Notes: generated by a model from the sequence alone, not told the origin. Shown: positions 1 through 6,758, counted from the stretch's first letter. The stretch: 15,259 nt of DNA from JBDKTK01 sp039680225 (GCA_039680225.1 JBDKTK010000297.1:1-15259), one strand, 5' to 3'. Numbers and translations are program-made.

Positions 1-1788
1 AAATGGGAGAAGGGTTCCCTGCGCGAAGACGGCCGGCCCGGCTTTGCAACGCCTTCCGGAAAATTCGAGATCGCGTCCTCCATCCTGGAAGAATACGGCT
101 ACGAACCGCTGCCGGTCTATATTGAGCCGCGGGAAAGCCCCGTATCGCGGCCGGACGCAGCGAGCGGGTTCCCCCTCGTCTTCAATTCCGGCGCCCGCCA
201 CAACGTCGATTTGCACGCGCTCCACCACAGCGTGCCGGGACTTGCCCGGGAGCGCCCCGTTCCGACCGTTATGATCAATATCGAGGACGCCCGCAGGCGC
301 GGCATTGCAAGCGGCGACAGGGTCGCGGTCCGGACACCCCGGGGCCGCGTGGAAATGTACGCCGTCGCAACTGACGAGATCGTCGCGGGGGCCGTGGAGG
401 CGAGCGGCGCGGGCGGCTGCGTGCTGGGCCCATCCGAATGGCGGGAGGCCTGCGTGAACGAGCTGACGGATTTAAGCAATTACGATCCGATCTCCGGTTT
501 CCCGGCATACAAGGCATTGCTGTGCGAAGTCGAAAAAATCGGGGATGAAAAAACCGCCGCACAAGCCGCCGGCTCCGGCGAGTATGCGCCGGACACTTCT
601 GTCGCCGGCCTGGTTGCGCAGAAAGCCGCAGCGCCCCGCATATACCTGGACAACAACGCCACTACGGCCCTGGACCCGGAAGTGCAAAAGGCCATGCTTG
701 AACACCTGGAGTGCTACGGGAACCCCTCCAGCATCTATGCGGCGGGGAGGGAGGCGCACAGCGCGATTGACGCCGCCCGCAAGAGCCTCGCGCTGCTGAT
801 CAACTGCACGCCGCGGCGCCTCACATTCACGAGCGGCGGTTCGGAGGGGAATAATTTTGTCATCAAGGGAGTAGCCCTCGCGAACGCCGGATTTAAAAAT
901 CACGTCATCACGTCCGCGATTGAGCACCCCTCCGTCCTGAACGCCTGCCAGTGGCTGGAAAAGAACGGCTTCAATGTCACCTATCTTCCGGTCGACGGCT
1001 ATGGGATTATCAGCCCGGACGACCTGGCGGCCGCCATCAATGAAAGGACGTGCCTGGTCAGCATTATGGCGGCCAATAACGAAACCGGCTCCATCCAGCC
1101 GGTTGCCGAGCTGGCCCGGACTGCGAGGGGAAGAGGCGTGCTGTTCCACACGGACGCGGTACAGGCCGTGGGAAAGATACCTGTAGACGTACAGGCATGG
1201 GCCGCCGATTTCCTCACGCTTTCGGGCCACAAATTCCACGGGCCCAAGGGCGTCGGGGCCGTGTACGTGCGAAAGGGGCTGGAGGTCCCCCCGCTCATCC
1301 ACGGCGGCAAGCAGGAAGGCGGCCGGCGCGGCGGGACGGAAAACACGCTGGGCATCGTGGGGACCGGGGCGGCGGCGCGGCTCGCGGCGCGGCAGCTCGA
1401 CGATATGGAACGCGTCAGGAAAATGCGCGACATGCTGTATGACGGGATTGTAAACATCCACCCCGGGACAAAACTCGCCGGCCATCCGGACCGGAGGCTC
1501 CCCAACACCCTGAATGTGGTATTGCCGGGCATCCGCGGGGAATCGCTTGTTCTGGCGCTCGACTTCAAGGGAGTTTTCTTCTCGTCGGGGTCCGCCTGCA
1601 AGTCGGGCTCGCCCAGGCCGTCGCAGGTCCTGCTCGCGATGGGGCTCTCCGAAGAGGACGCGCATTGCGCCCTGCGCTTTTCGCTGGGCCTCGACAATAC
1701 GGAAGACCAGATCAACACGGCCCTGCGCCTGCTCTCGGAGGTAATCAAAACGTCAATGAACGCCGTCCGGTTTGTTTCGTGCCGGTGA
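1..1788 (+). CDS. Molybdopterin oxidoreductase C-terminal domain fused to a NifS/IscS-type cysteine desulfurase (5' partial)
   Basis: The frame is open from base 1 to the TGA at 1786-1788 (595 codons visible), so the gene starts upstream of the window; an internal TTG at 211 is not a credible start. Codons 14-180 match the end of DMSO-reductase-superfamily enzymes: FATPSGKFEI, then NSGARHNVDLHALHH (codon 62 on), a molybdopterin-dinucleotide-binding fold, and the terminal signature NELTD..YDPISGFPAYKALLCEV. About 33 Ala/Gly-rich residues link this to a full cysteine desulfurase from codon 214 (YLDNNATT). That domain has the PLP-stacking His (AIEHP, codon 309), Asp/Gln (HTDAVQ, 385/388), the Schiff-base Lys (SGHKFHGPKG, codon 411) and the catalytic loop SSGSACKSG with Cys at codon 533. 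Known: cysteine desulfurases supply persulfide sulfur for Fe-S clusters and, through FdhD, for sulfurating the Mo cofactor. Inferred: the fused domain delivers sulfur to the enzyme's own cofactor or cluster. The true N-terminus and the substrate cannot be seen. Confidence 0.9.
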   Translation, partial: KWEKGSLREDGRPGFATPSGKFEIASSILEEYGYEPLPVYIEPRESPVSRPDAASGFPLVFNSGARHNVDLHALHHSVPGLARERPVPTVMINIEDARRRGIASGDRVAVRTPRGRVEMYAVATDEIVAGAVEASGAGGCVLGPSEWREACVNELTDLSNYDPISGFPAYKALLCEVEKIGDEKTAAQAAGSGEYAPDTSVAGLVAQKAAAPRIYLDNNATTALDPEVQKAMLEHLECYGNPSSIYAAGREAHSAIDAARKSLALLINCTPRRLTFTSGGSEGNNFVIKGVALANAGFKNHVITSAIEHPSVLNACQWLEKNGFNVTYLPVDGYGIISPDDLAAAINERTCLVSIMAANNETGSIQPVAELARTARGRGVLFHTDAVQAVGKIPVDVQAWAADFLTLSGHKFHGPKGVGAVYVRKGLEVPPLIHGGKQEGGRRGGTENTLGIVGTGAAARLAARQLDDMERVRKMRDMLYDGIVNIHPGTKLAGHPDRRLPNTLNVVLPGIRGESLVLALDFKGVFFSSGSACKSGSPRPSQVLLAMGLSEEDAHCALRFSLGLDNTEDQINTALRLLSEVIKTSMNAVRFVSCR

Positions 1789-1842
1789 GGTTCATCTTTC
1801 TTCACCGATTTACAAAAAATCCGTTTGGTCACGAGGCAAAAA

Positions 1843-2331
1843 ATGAATCCCGATAAAGTAATGCGCAAAGAGCTGCTTGCCCTTTTGAAGGGCGGGCAGG
1901 CCCACATGGATTTCGGCGATGCCGTCGCGGGCTTCCCCCTGGAGGAAATCAACCGCCAGGTCCCCAACGCCGGCTACATGGTGTGGCACGTCCTGGAACA
2001 CATGCGGATAACGCAATGGGACATCCTGGAATTCGTCAGGGACCCCAACCACGTTTCGCCGGACTTCCCCGATGACTATTGGCCGCAGCCGGGCGCAAAA
2101 GCAACGCCCGCCGGGTGGAACAAAATCGTCAAGGCGATCCGCTCCGACCTGAAAGCGGTGGAGGCGATCGTATCGGACCCCACGACCGATTTCTTCAGCC
2201 CGATCCCGCACGCGAAGGGGTACAATATATTCCGCGAGGTCCTCCTCGTCGCCGACCACAACGCCTTTCATTTGAGCGAACTGATCGAGATCAGGCGCAT
2301 CCTCAACCTGAACCCGGTAAAGGAATACTGA
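1843..2331 (+). CDS. DinB-family protein (putative metal-dependent, DinB/YfiT-like)
   Basis: A 162-residue protein of the usual DinB/YfiT size. The frame could be extended to a TTG at 1825, but the ATG at 1843 is preferred because a GAGG lies a few bases before it (1833-1836). The helical-bundle metal triad is visible: His49 (VWHVLEH), and His139 and His143 in ADHNAFHLSE near the C-terminus. Members of the family bind a divalent metal through three histidines; some are thiol transferases (bacillithiol, mycothiol), but most have no known substrate, so no reaction is assigned. It begins 54 bases after the fusion gene on the same strand with no terminator seen between them, so co-transcription is possible. 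Confidence 0.85.
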   Translation: MNPDKVMRKELLALLKGGQAHMDFGDAVAGFPLEEINRQVPNAGYMVWHVLEHMRITQWDILEFVRDPNHVSPDFPDDYWPQPGAKATPAGWNKIVKAIRSDLKAVEAIVSDPTTDFFSPIPHAKGYNIFREVLLVADHNAFHLSELIEIRRILNLNPVKEY

Positions 2332-2368
2332 ACCGACCCGTTTTCCCGTCAGGAATAAAGTGCCGGAA

Positions 2369-2405
2369 ATATACTTGACAATGTCAATGACATTTGCAAG
2401 TATAT
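2369..2405. promoter_or_regulatory. 37-base palindromic operator upstream of the marR-type gene
   Basis: The arms ATATACTTG (2369-2377) and CAAGTATAT (2397-2405) are exact reverse complements. Inside them AATGTCA (2380-2386) and TGACATT (2388-2394) are also exact, around a central A at 2387; only the two positions between the arm pairs fail to match (16 of 18 pairs). It ends 4 bases before the marR ATG. MarR dimers bind such dyads and commonly repress their own promoters, so autoregulation is the natural reading. The nested arms could bind two dimers. Confidence 0.8.
2375..2403 (+). promoter_or_regulatory. Candidate sigma-70 promoter inside the palindrome
   Basis: A consensus -35 TTGACA (2375-2380) is followed after 17 bases by AAGTAT (2398-2403), a weak -10; GTATAT at 2400-2405 gives 19-base spacing. 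Either choice puts the transcription start at or just after the ATG at 2410, so the mRNA would be leaderless or nearly so. Repressor binding to the palindrome would cover the whole promoter. Confidence 0.5.
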
Positions 2406-2409
2406 CCCC

Positions 2410-2913
2410 ATGAAAACACCCCGGAAACCCAATTCCGGCAACCTGCACCATACCGGCCGCGAACCGCACCTGCTGAGGGAGATTGTCCGGACCCACCAGG
2501 TCCTGATGAGCGGATTCTCGCGGGAGGTCGGCATGCCGGCGTCCCGCTTTGCCCTCATGCGGATACTGGCCAACATCCTGCCGGACGATATCGGCATTAT
2601 GGAGCTGGCCCGCGGGCTGGGCATCAACGCCGCGGCGGTGACCCGCCAGATCAAGGAAATGGAAAAAGCCGGGCTTGTTCTCCGCCGGCAGGACCCCCGG
2701 GACGGCAGGCGCAGCCATGTGAAACTCTCGGCCAGGGGGATGACTGTCTTCAAAAAAATACACGAGCGCAGCCATGAGCTGGAGAGCTCCCTCGCCGCAT
2801 ATATCAGCCCTGAAGATATGGCCGCGGCTGCGGGCGTCCTGGCGAAGCTGCGTGAATTCCTGGAAAAAATGGAGATAAAAAGACATGAAAGAACCGACGG
2901 CAAAAAACTTTAA
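2410..2913 (+). CDS. MarR-family transcriptional regulator
   Basis: A 167-residue protein of normal MarR length. The winged helix-turn-helix is clear: residues 46-58 (RFALMRILANILP), HTH 63-85 with recognition helix AAAVTRQIKEMEKAGLV, and the wing signature DPRDGRRSHVKLS at 95-107, followed by a C-terminal dimerisation helix. No Shine-Dalgarno precedes the ATG; the preceding bases are the operator half-site, which suggests a leaderless transcript. The only in-frame alternative nearby (ATG in VLMSG) would remove the N-terminal helix. Its end overlaps the next gene by 29 bases, so the two are almost certainly co-transcribed and the membrane protein is a likely target or effector partner. The ligand is unknown. 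Confidence 0.9.
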   Translation: MKTPRKPNSGNLHHTGREPHLLREIVRTHQVLMSGFSREVGMPASRFALMRILANILPDDIGIMELARGLGINAAAVTRQIKEMEKAGLVLRRQDPRDGRRSHVKLSARGMTVFKKIHERSHELESSLAAYISPEDMAAAAGVLAKLREFLEKMEIKRHERTDGKKL

Positions 2914-3232
2914 CACTCGCGCTTTCGTAATCTATATGATCTTATTGAGCGGCCTGGGACTGCCTGTCTCCGGCATAGCAAACCATGTTTACGGTTTTTC
3001 ATCGTTTTCCGCAACACGGCACGCCTGGATGTTCGCGCATAATATTCTTGGCGTTCTTTTCGTGGTATTCTCGATCTGGCATATCATGCTGAACCGCAGG
3101 GCATTATCGAATTACTTCAGAATCATTATTCATCATGTCTCCCCGATACGCCGCGAGGCAACACTGGCCGGGGCCATTATAATCATGGCCCTTCTTATGG
3201 CCGCGGGACATGCCATTCATATGGGCGGATAA
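2885..3232 (+). CDS. DUF4405-like small membrane protein, possible b-type cytochrome
   Basis: A 115-residue protein with about three to four hydrophobic spans (roughly 13-33, 48-68, 75-86 weak, 93-110). It carries the DUF4405 pattern of regularly placed histidines: RHAWMFAHNILG (His46, His52), WHIMLNRRAL (His66) and a C-terminal GHAIHMG (His109, His112). These resemble haem-ligand positions in cytochrome b561/formate dehydrogenase gamma-like bundles, but haem binding is inferred. The ATG overlaps the marR end by 29 bases and a GGAG lies upstream within marR, so translation is probably coupled. An electron-transfer or redox-sensing role under control of the adjacent MarR regulator is plausible but unproven. 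Confidence 0.75.
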   Translation: MKEPTAKNFNTRAFVIYMILLSGLGLPVSGIANHVYGFSSFSATRHAWMFAHNILGVLFVVFSIWHIMLNRRALSNYFRIIIHHVSPIRREATLAGAIIIMALLMAAGHAIHMGG

Positions 3233-3334
3233 TTTCCTGCCCCCCAAAATCAACGAGATTTACCGGCACAAAGCGCCGATCTGCAGATTATATGGATGCT
3301 GCGATGAAAAATGTTTAAAAGCATCAACCCTCGC

Positions 3335-3363
3335 TTGACAATATAATTTTGAAATCGTAGTCT
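3335..3363 (+). promoter_or_regulatory. Sigma-70 promoter of the thiamine operon
   Basis: TTGACA (3335-3340), a 17-base spacer and TAGTCT (3358-3363). The predicted start near 3370 falls exactly at the first base of the riboswitch P1 stem, which supports the call. Confidence 0.75.
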
Positions 3364-3370
3364 ATTCACC

Positions 3371-3461
3371 GCTCGTTAGGGGTGTCCCGTTGGGGACTGA
3401 GATGCCGGGTTCGGCAACCCTTCCGACCTGATCAGGGTAATGCCTGCGTAGGGAAATGAGC
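3371..3461 (+). promoter_or_regulatory. TPP riboswitch (THI element)
   Basis: P1 is closed by GCTC (3371-3374) with GAGC (3458-3461). The conserved aptamer blocks are all present and in order: the pyrimidine-sensing CTGAGA (3397-3402), the P3 hairpin around GGGTTCGGCAACCC, then ACCTGATC.GGGTAATGCC and GCGTAGGGAAA for pyrophosphate recognition. It binds thiamine pyrophosphate and represses the downstream genes. The 3' edge GGGAAA (3451-3456) is complementary to TTTCCC (3487-3492) in the terminator, and GCTG (3460-3463) to CAGC (3481-3484). That gives an antiterminator which is mutually exclusive with P1 and with the terminator. Confidence 0.97.
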
Positions 3462-3481
3462 TGCATGTGCAAAACATTGAC

Positions 3482-3513
3482 AGCCGTTTCCCGAAAGGGG
3501 AGCGGCTTTTTTT
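3482..3513 (+). terminator. Riboswitch-controlled intrinsic terminator
   Basis: The stem AGCCG-TTTCCC / GGGGAG-CGGCT has a GAAA tetraloop at 3493-3496 and is followed directly by a run of T to 3513. It lies between the aptamer and the thiE ribosome-binding site, so it acts as the off-state expression platform: TPP bound gives P1 closed, a free TTTCCC strand and termination. Confidence 0.92.
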
Positions 3514-3532
3514 ATAAGAAAGGAGACATAAC

Positions 3533-4171
3533 GTGGTCAGGCCATATCTTGACTTCACACTTTACCTGGTAACAGACCGCCGCTGGCTCGGCGAAAGGAC
3601 GCTTCCGCGTTGTGTCGAGGAGGCTATCCTGGGAGGCGCGACCGTCATCCAGCTACGCGAAAAAGAGATATCCTCGAGAGACTATCTTGAACTCGCCCTG
3701 GCAATTAAAGCCGTGACCGACAGGCACGGCATCCCCCTGATAATCAACGACAGGGTCGACATCGCGCTGGCGGCCGGCGCCGATGGAGTCCACCTCGGCC
3801 CCGACGATATGCCTGTTCCGATTGCCCGCAAACTGCTGGGCGGCGGCAAAATCATCGGCTCTTCCGCGGCCACGGTGGAAGAGGCCCTGCTGTACCAGGA
3901 ACAGGGCGCCGACTACCTGGGGGTGGGGGCCGTCTTTCCGACAGCAACGAAAAGCGGCACCGAGAGCGTCAGCCTTAAAGAGCTGGGCGCCATCAAATCC
4001 GCCGTGAGGATACCGATAGTCGCCATCGGCGGCATCACCGCCGGGAATGCGCCGGCGGTCATGGAAACGGGGGTGGACGGCGTGGCCGTCGTCTCGGCGG
4101 TCATGGGCCGGGCGGATATCCGGGATGCGGCCCGGCGGCTCTCGTCCCTGCTGAAAGGGGCCGGGCGATGA
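3533..4171 (+). CDS. thiE: Thiamine phosphate synthase ThiE
   Basis: This 212-residue TIM-barrel enzyme joins HMP-pyrophosphate and thiazole phosphate to give thiamine phosphate and pyrophosphate in the cytosol. The signatures are complete: YLVTDR near the start, QLREK (40-44), INDRVD (71-76), GVHLGPDD (85-92, Mg/pyrophosphate), GVGAVFPTATK (130-140), AIGGI (164-168) and GVAVVSAV (183-190, phosphate). The start is GTG at 3533, supported by AGGAG at 3521-3525 with 7-base spacing. It is the first gene after the TPP riboswitch and overlaps the following transporter by 4 bases (ATGA). No other thiamine biosynthesis gene is in the window, so HMP and thiazole branches must be encoded elsewhere or the precursors imported. 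Confidence 0.97.
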   Translation: MVRPYLDFTLYLVTDRRWLGERTLPRCVEEAILGGATVIQLREKEISSRDYLELALAIKAVTDRHGIPLIINDRVDIALAAGADGVHLGPDDMPVPIARKLLGGGKIIGSSAATVEEALLYQEQGADYLGVGAVFPTATKSGTESVSLKELGAIKSAVRIPIVAIGGITAGNAPAVMETGVDGVAVVSAVMGRADIRDAARRLSSLLKGAGR

Positions 4172-5361
4172 GCGGCACCCGTTACCGGTGGCCGGTGCTC
4201 TGGGCCGCCTTTTTGACCTATCTGTTTGACAGCTACGATCTGCTGGTCCTCGCCATTGCCATGCCCGTCCTGCTGAAGGTCCTGAACATCTCGCTCCCCG
4301 AGGGAGGGCTGCTGGGTTCCGCTACGATGCTGGGCGCCATGGCCGGGAGTATCGTCTTCGGTCTCATAGCCGAGAATTACGGCCGGCGCTTCGCCCTGCT
4401 GCTGGCGCTCGTGTGGCTGGGCATCGGGATGGGCGCCGTGTACTTCATCGACTCCTGGGCCCAATGGATGGTCCTGAGGTTTGCCGCGGGGATTGCAATC
4501 GGCGGCATCTGGGGCCCCTGCGCCGCCCTGATCGCCTCGCATTGGGCGCCGCAATACCGCGGGCGGGCCGCCTCGTTTGTATTCAGCAGCTTTGCGATCG
4601 GCGCAGTCCTCGCGTCCCTGGTCGGGCGGCTCGTGCTCCATTTTGAGTGGCAGCTGCTGTTCATTGCGGGAACCGCTTCCATTCCCGCGGCTTTCGTGGT
4701 GATGCGGCTTGTGCCGCCCGATCCGCCGAGAACGGACCAGGCAGGCAGCGGGATGAAATCCAGCGTGGGGATCGGGGCGATTTTCGCGGGCCCCCTGGCG
4801 AAGACGACTATCCTGGGATCGCTCGTGAGCGTCGTCAATCTTGCAGGCTACTGGGGCGCCGCATTCTGGATACCTACATTCCTGACAAAGGAAAGGGGCC
4901 TGAGCCTGACCGCAATGGCCGGGTTTTCCATGGTCATGTACATGGGGATGTTCCTCGGGTTCCAGTTCTTCGGCCTGCTCTCGGATTGGATCGGCCGCCG
5001 GCGGGCCATCATTGCATCTTTCATCACGATCGGGGCCGCCGTTGCGGTCTATATCGTGGTCGAGAATCCCACGTTCCTTTTCTGGTGGGGGATCGTGGTC
5101 GGCTTCGGCCTGTGCGGGTCCGGCGGCGTGCTGGGCGCTTACTATTCCGAGCTCTTCCCGGAGCGGCTTTGCGCATATGCGGGCGGATTCTGCTGGAACA
5201 TGGGCCGGATCGGCGCAGTGCTCGCCCCCTTCACGATCGGCTACATCGGGAAGGTCCAGGGCTTGCAGACGGGCCTTGCCGTCACCTGCGCAATATACCT
5301 GCTGGGCGCGGGCCTGCTTTTTCTGCTGCCCGAAACGTTCCAGGGCCGGAGGAAAATTTAG
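4168..5361 (+). CDS. MFS transporter, predicted thiamine or thiamine-precursor uptake
   Basis: A 397-residue protein with about 12 hydrophobic spans in two halves. The MFS loop signature occurs twice: GLIAENYGRR (65-74) and GLLSDWIGRRR (269-279). The first span ends in FDSYDLLVL, an acidic motif typical of the aromatic-acid/H+ symporter-like group (NanT/MhpT-like). The ATG overlaps the thiE stop codon, so the gene is translationally coupled and under the same TPP riboswitch. MFS proteins in TPP-regulated operons have been predicted as thiamine-related transporters from comparative genomics. By that logic this one would import thiamine, HMP or thiazole; the substrate is inferred from context only, since its sequence family suggests carboxylates. 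Confidence 0.88.
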   Translation: MSGTRYRWPVLWAAFLTYLFDSYDLLVLAIAMPVLLKVLNISLPEGGLLGSATMLGAMAGSIVFGLIAENYGRRFALLLALVWLGIGMGAVYFIDSWAQWMVLRFAAGIAIGGIWGPCAALIASHWAPQYRGRAASFVFSSFAIGAVLASLVGRLVLHFEWQLLFIAGTASIPAAFVVMRLVPPDPPRTDQAGSGMKSSVGIGAIFAGPLAKTTILGSLVSVVNLAGYWGAAFWIPTFLTKERGLSLTAMAGFSMVMYMGMFLGFQFFGLLSDWIGRRRAIIASFITIGAAVAVYIVVENPTFLFWWGIVVGFGLCGSGGVLGAYYSELFPERLCAYAGGFCWNMGRIGAVLAPFTIGYIGKVQGLQTGLAVTCAIYLLGAGLLFLLPETFQGRRKI

Positions 5362-5934
5362 ATGCGGGACTTTCGCGCTGAAGATTATCTCAACCGCAAA
5401 ACCCTGATCCTGGGCGAAATCAATACCGGGAAGACCACGTTGACGAAGAAAGTCCTGGATGCAATGTGCGCAATGGGTTTCGGCGAGAGGATTGCAATCC
5501 TTGATATGGCGCCGCAGATCCCGAAAGAGCCGGAAAGCAAAGCGGGTCTCACCGGGGTCGGCGGTAAATTGACGCCGCCCGAAGGGTGTGGAGTCCTCTA
5601 CATGGGCGGCCGCTTCGACCCGCCGCGCCTCAGTTCGAAAACGCCGGAGGAAGCCCTGGAAAAGGCGCGGCAGAACATGCTCGCTATTGACGGACTGCTG
5701 CGGCAGCTTGATTACGAATCGAGAGACATCCTGTTCATAAATGACGCGAGCATGTACCTCCAGGCGGGGAGGGTGGAAGACCTGGTAAACCGGCTGGAAG
5801 CCGCCGCAACGGCAATCGTAAACGGGTACTGGGGCGAAAGGCTCGGGGGCGGGACCATATCGAAACGCGAAAGATTGGAAATGGCGCGGCTCAAGCTCTA
5901 TTTTGAAGAAAAAGGGGAAGTCCTGATTTTGTAA
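5362..5934 (+). CDS. Uncharacterised P-loop NTPase in the thiamine operon
   Basis: I do not recognise the family. The 190-residue protein has a clean Walker A, GEINTGKTT (18-26), just after a short N-terminal segment. A second motif ILDMAPQIPKE (46-56) could be a switch region, and a Walker B-like hydrophobic strand ILFIND (123-128) follows. The C-terminal third is amphipathic helix (VEDLVNRLEAAATAIV). There is no membrane segment. The size resembles small SIMIBI-like or kinase-like P-loop proteins. The ATG abuts the MFS stop codon with no gap, so it should share the TPP-controlled transcript. It could be a kinase acting on a thiamine intermediate or a nucleotide switch partnering the transporter; neither can be decided from sequence. 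Confidence 0.8.
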   Translation: MRDFRAEDYLNRKTLILGEINTGKTTLTKKVLDAMCAMGFGERIAILDMAPQIPKEPESKAGLTGVGGKLTPPEGCGVLYMGGRFDPPRLSSKTPEEALEKARQNMLAIDGLLRQLDYESRDILFINDASMYLQAGRVEDLVNRLEAAATAIVNGYWGERLGGGTISKRERLEMARLKLYFEEKGEVLIL

Positions 5935-6103
5935 TCCGTATGTGCGGCGGGCTCTTCTATTCCTTAATTCCAAATGAGATATCTCGAACATCTTTGTCAT
6001 AGTCCTCCTGATCGACAAGGACATCTCCTGTACTTTAAAAAGAGAGTAACCCAGCACAGTGGCCTCGAGGAAATAGCCGGCCATTGAAGAAAGGAGCAGG
6101 AGT

Positions 6104-6499
6104 ATGAAAAAGAACCCGGTCGTGCATTTTGAAATCTATGCAGATGATCCGGAAAAACTGAGTCAGTTCTACACCAGCCTGTTTGATTGGACGGGTGTAC
6201 CCATCCCGGATATGGATTACGCGCTGATCAGGACAGTAGACACCGATGAGAAGGGCATGCCCCTGCAAAAAGGCGGCATCAATGGCGGCCTGATGAAACG
6301 CCCGGCCGGTTACGAAGGCGGCTGGATGAATTACGTGTTTGTCGAGTCTGTTGAATCAGCGGCAGAGCGTGCGCAAAAACTCGGAGCGACTCTCATGAAG
6401 GATAAATCGCCGGTTCCCGGAATGGGCTGGTTTGCAATGCTGACCGATCCGCAAGGGAACCTTTTTACGCTCTGGCAGATGGATCGAAACGCAAAGTAG
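6104..6499 (+). CDS. VOC-family (glyoxalase/bleomycin-resistance-like) protein
   Basis: A 131-residue single-module vicinal oxygen chelate fold. It opens with the beta-strand VVHFEIYADDPEKLSQFY, followed by SLFDW, and ends with the second repeat's DPQGNLFTLWQ. The usual metal-ligand Glu of catalytic glyoxalases (F.EL at the end) is replaced by LWQ, so glyoxalase I activity is unlikely; CFP30B-like members with the same FTLWQ ending have unclear functions. AAGGAG at 6091-6096 gives a good ribosome-binding site 7 bases from the ATG. The gene is AT-richer than its neighbours (26 G/C in the 60 bases at 6121-6180), hinting at separate origin. It appears to be a single-gene unit. Confidence 0.88.
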   Translation: MKKNPVVHFEIYADDPEKLSQFYTSLFDWTGVPIPDMDYALIRTVDTDEKGMPLQKGGINGGLMKRPAGYEGGWMNYVFVESVESAAERAQKLGATLMKDKSPVPGMGWFAMLTDPQGNLFTLWQMDRNAK

Positions 6500-6503
6500 C
6501 CGT

Positions 6504-6588
6504 GCAGTTGCCGATTCAGGCTGATTTGTTATCGACCTGTTCATGCGGACATGCTGCGCTCATACGCCGCAAGTATCGGCATAACTGC
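6504..6588. other. Possible three-way-junction structure
   Basis: The arm GCAGTTGCCGAT (6504-6515) pairs perfectly over 12 bases with 6575-6588, apart from a 2-base bulge at 6581-6582. Enclosed are a helix CAGG (6517-6520)/CCTG (6536-6539) and a helix TGCGG (6544-6548)/CCGCA (6567-6571) extended by ATG (6551-6553)/CAT (6561-6563) with a 7-base loop. No T run follows, so it is not an ordinary terminator of the VOC gene that ends 4 bases earlier. It could be a structured RNA, an mRNA 3' stabiliser or a mobile-element remnant; covariation is untested. Confidence 0.4.
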
Positions 6589-6758
6589 GAACGGGGATCG
6601 CCACGCTTAGCGAAGCCGGCATTCTAATTGAGTCATGTAGCTGATTCGATTGATTTTTATTGACATGCGCACGCGAAAGGAGGAAGATCTACTTACCATT
6701 TTTAGCACATCCGCTCCCATAATCCGGGAGGTCACTCTATCCGGTCAAGAGGCCCCTA

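Noticed and set aside
472..1665. A 397-codon minus-strand frame opposite the cysteine desulfurase
   Set aside because: Shadow of the plus-strand coding pattern with no motifs.
3224..3246. Hairpin GGGCGG/CTGCCC at the end of the DUF4405 gene, considered as a terminator
   Set aside because: It contains a G-U pair and is followed by CCCAAAA rather than a T run.
5990..6030. Overlapping short inverted repeats TTGTC/GACAA and GTCCT/AGGAC before the VOC gene
   Set aside because: Five-base stems with long loops are expected by chance in this length; no promoter or terminator lines up with them.
3913..6084. A 723-codon open frame on the minus strand opposite thiE, the MFS gene and the P-loop gene
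   Set aside because: Its translation is low-complexity (rich in Pro, Gln, His, Arg, Asp) and matches no family. It is the antisense shadow of GC-rich genes that have clear motifs on the plus strand.
6500..6600. Integron attC site after the VOC gene
   Set aside because: The long inverted repeat is suggestive, but the GTTRRRY / RYYYAAC core sites are not at its ends and no integrase or cassette series is present.
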